A stretch of 64,000 nt of DNA from Arenibacter catalasegens (GTDB lineage: Bacteria > Bacteroidota > Bacteroidia > Flavobacteriales > Flavobacteriaceae): positions 1-64,000 of the forward strand of contig NZ_PHQQ01000015.1 in assembly GCF_002909235.1 (NCBI RefSeq), written 5' to 3'. The translations under genes and the position numbers were made by a program. Every line of letters starts with the position of its first letter. Positions within the stretch are counted from its first letter, which is position 1. A model generated the notes under the pieces. The model searched no databases. It worked only from the letters and a program-made list of their open reading frames with translations, and was not told the DNA's origin. This document shows positions 63,891-64,000 of this stretch, one piece after another.

Positions 63891-64000
63891 CTAAAAAGTA
63901 AGGTTCACATTAAATCCAAATGAACTTGTTTGCGGCATAGCAAAGAAATCCAATCCTTGTGCGTTTCCTGCATTATAACTAGATTCTGGGTCAATATTAT
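63891..64000 (-). CDS. susC: SusC/RagA TonB-dependent transporter, C-terminal end only
   Basis: The minus-strand frame ending at TAG 63891-63893 reads DPESSYNAGNAQGLDFFAMP and then FGFNVNLTF. This is the typical SusC C-terminus with a terminal aromatic residue for the outer-membrane beta barrel. The rest of the gene lies beyond the window. It is immediately upstream of susD, as in all Sus-type pairs. Confidence 0.88.
   Translation of the reverse strand, partial: NIDPESSYNAGNAQGLDFFAMPQTSSFGFNVNLTF

Larger units (their letters stand above)
45853..64000. mobile_element. Genomic island 2 (left part; continues past window)
   Basis: The second copy of the att core and integrase begins here. Its cargo in the window is a glycan-utilization locus (GH20, GH5, HTCS, two FG-GAP proteins, SusD, SusC). 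The far end was not reached. If the model is right, an intact tRNA-Val gene with another core lies beyond 64000; otherwise this locus may be chromosomal with only the att/int scar. Confidence 0.55.

Noticed and set aside
1-64000. CRISPR arrays, rRNA genes, insertion sequences
   Set aside because: No regularly spaced repeats, rRNA stretches or transposase frames were seen on reading both strands.

Overview
The window reads as an AT-rich chromosome of a marine Bacteroidota (Flavobacteriaceae-like). The evidence is a SusC/SusD pair, a hybrid two-component system, ASPIC/UnbV FG-GAP proteins, TAnnTTTG-type promoters and Bacteroidota-style tyrosine recombinases. Nothing here names a genus.

Layout. 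(1) 1-4531 is a worn mobile or accessory stretch: a tyrosine recombinase without a start codon, an AbiE-type (type IV) toxin-antitoxin pair behind a palindromic operator, a mobilization-gene-like remnant, and a GC-rich, strongly foldable intergenic segment. (2) 4532-45852 is a 41.3 kb genomic island. It is bounded by two copies of a direct repeat that carries the 3' half of a tRNA (best read as tRNA-Val, anticodon UAC, minus strand), its terminator, and an adjacent, nearly identical tyrosine integrase. (3) From 45853 a second island with the sister integrase runs past the window end and carries a glycan-utilization locus. The two islands therefore look like tandem insertions at one tRNA gene.

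Island 1 has two halves. The left half (about 6-32.6 kb) is a stress or dormancy gene set: an NtrB/NtrC pair, two Rnk/GreA-like proteins, four intact and two decayed universal stress proteins, NhaA, a short HPF, an SpoIIAA-like protein, an HdeD-like membrane protein, MscS, Dps and aconitase. It also has a LOV-domain (blue-light type) histidine kinase followed by a receiver-Crp fusion regulator. The best novel signal is a composite promoter found by eye at nine palindromic sites in this half. A TGA-N6-TCA palindrome is followed, always 23 nt later, by a TAnnTTTR-like -7 box. It lies upstream of USP genes, hdeD-like, acnA, the ROK gene, the HMA-like gene, the LOV kinase and a putative small RNA. 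The spacing fits class II Crp/Fnr activation and the obvious candidate activator is the receiver-Crp protein in the same island. This would be a self-contained, possibly light-responsive dormancy regulon carried by a mobile island. The right half (32.6-45 kb) is metabolic cargo without that promoter: cytosine deaminase, MFS, DsbA-like, pirin, FUSC, AraC, aldehyde dehydrogenase, YqhA, GreA/B and a Gfo/Idh/MocA oxidoreductase.

Island 2 carries an endoglycoceramidase-like GH5 and a GH20 hexosaminidase (both lipoproteins), an HTCS sensor-regulator, two paralogous 1.1-kilo-residue FG-GAP/ASPIC-UnbV proteins, a SusD and the C-terminus of a SusC. I infer a glycolipid (possibly glycosphingolipid) utilization locus. 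No rRNA genes, CRISPR arrays or recognizable insertion sequences were seen.
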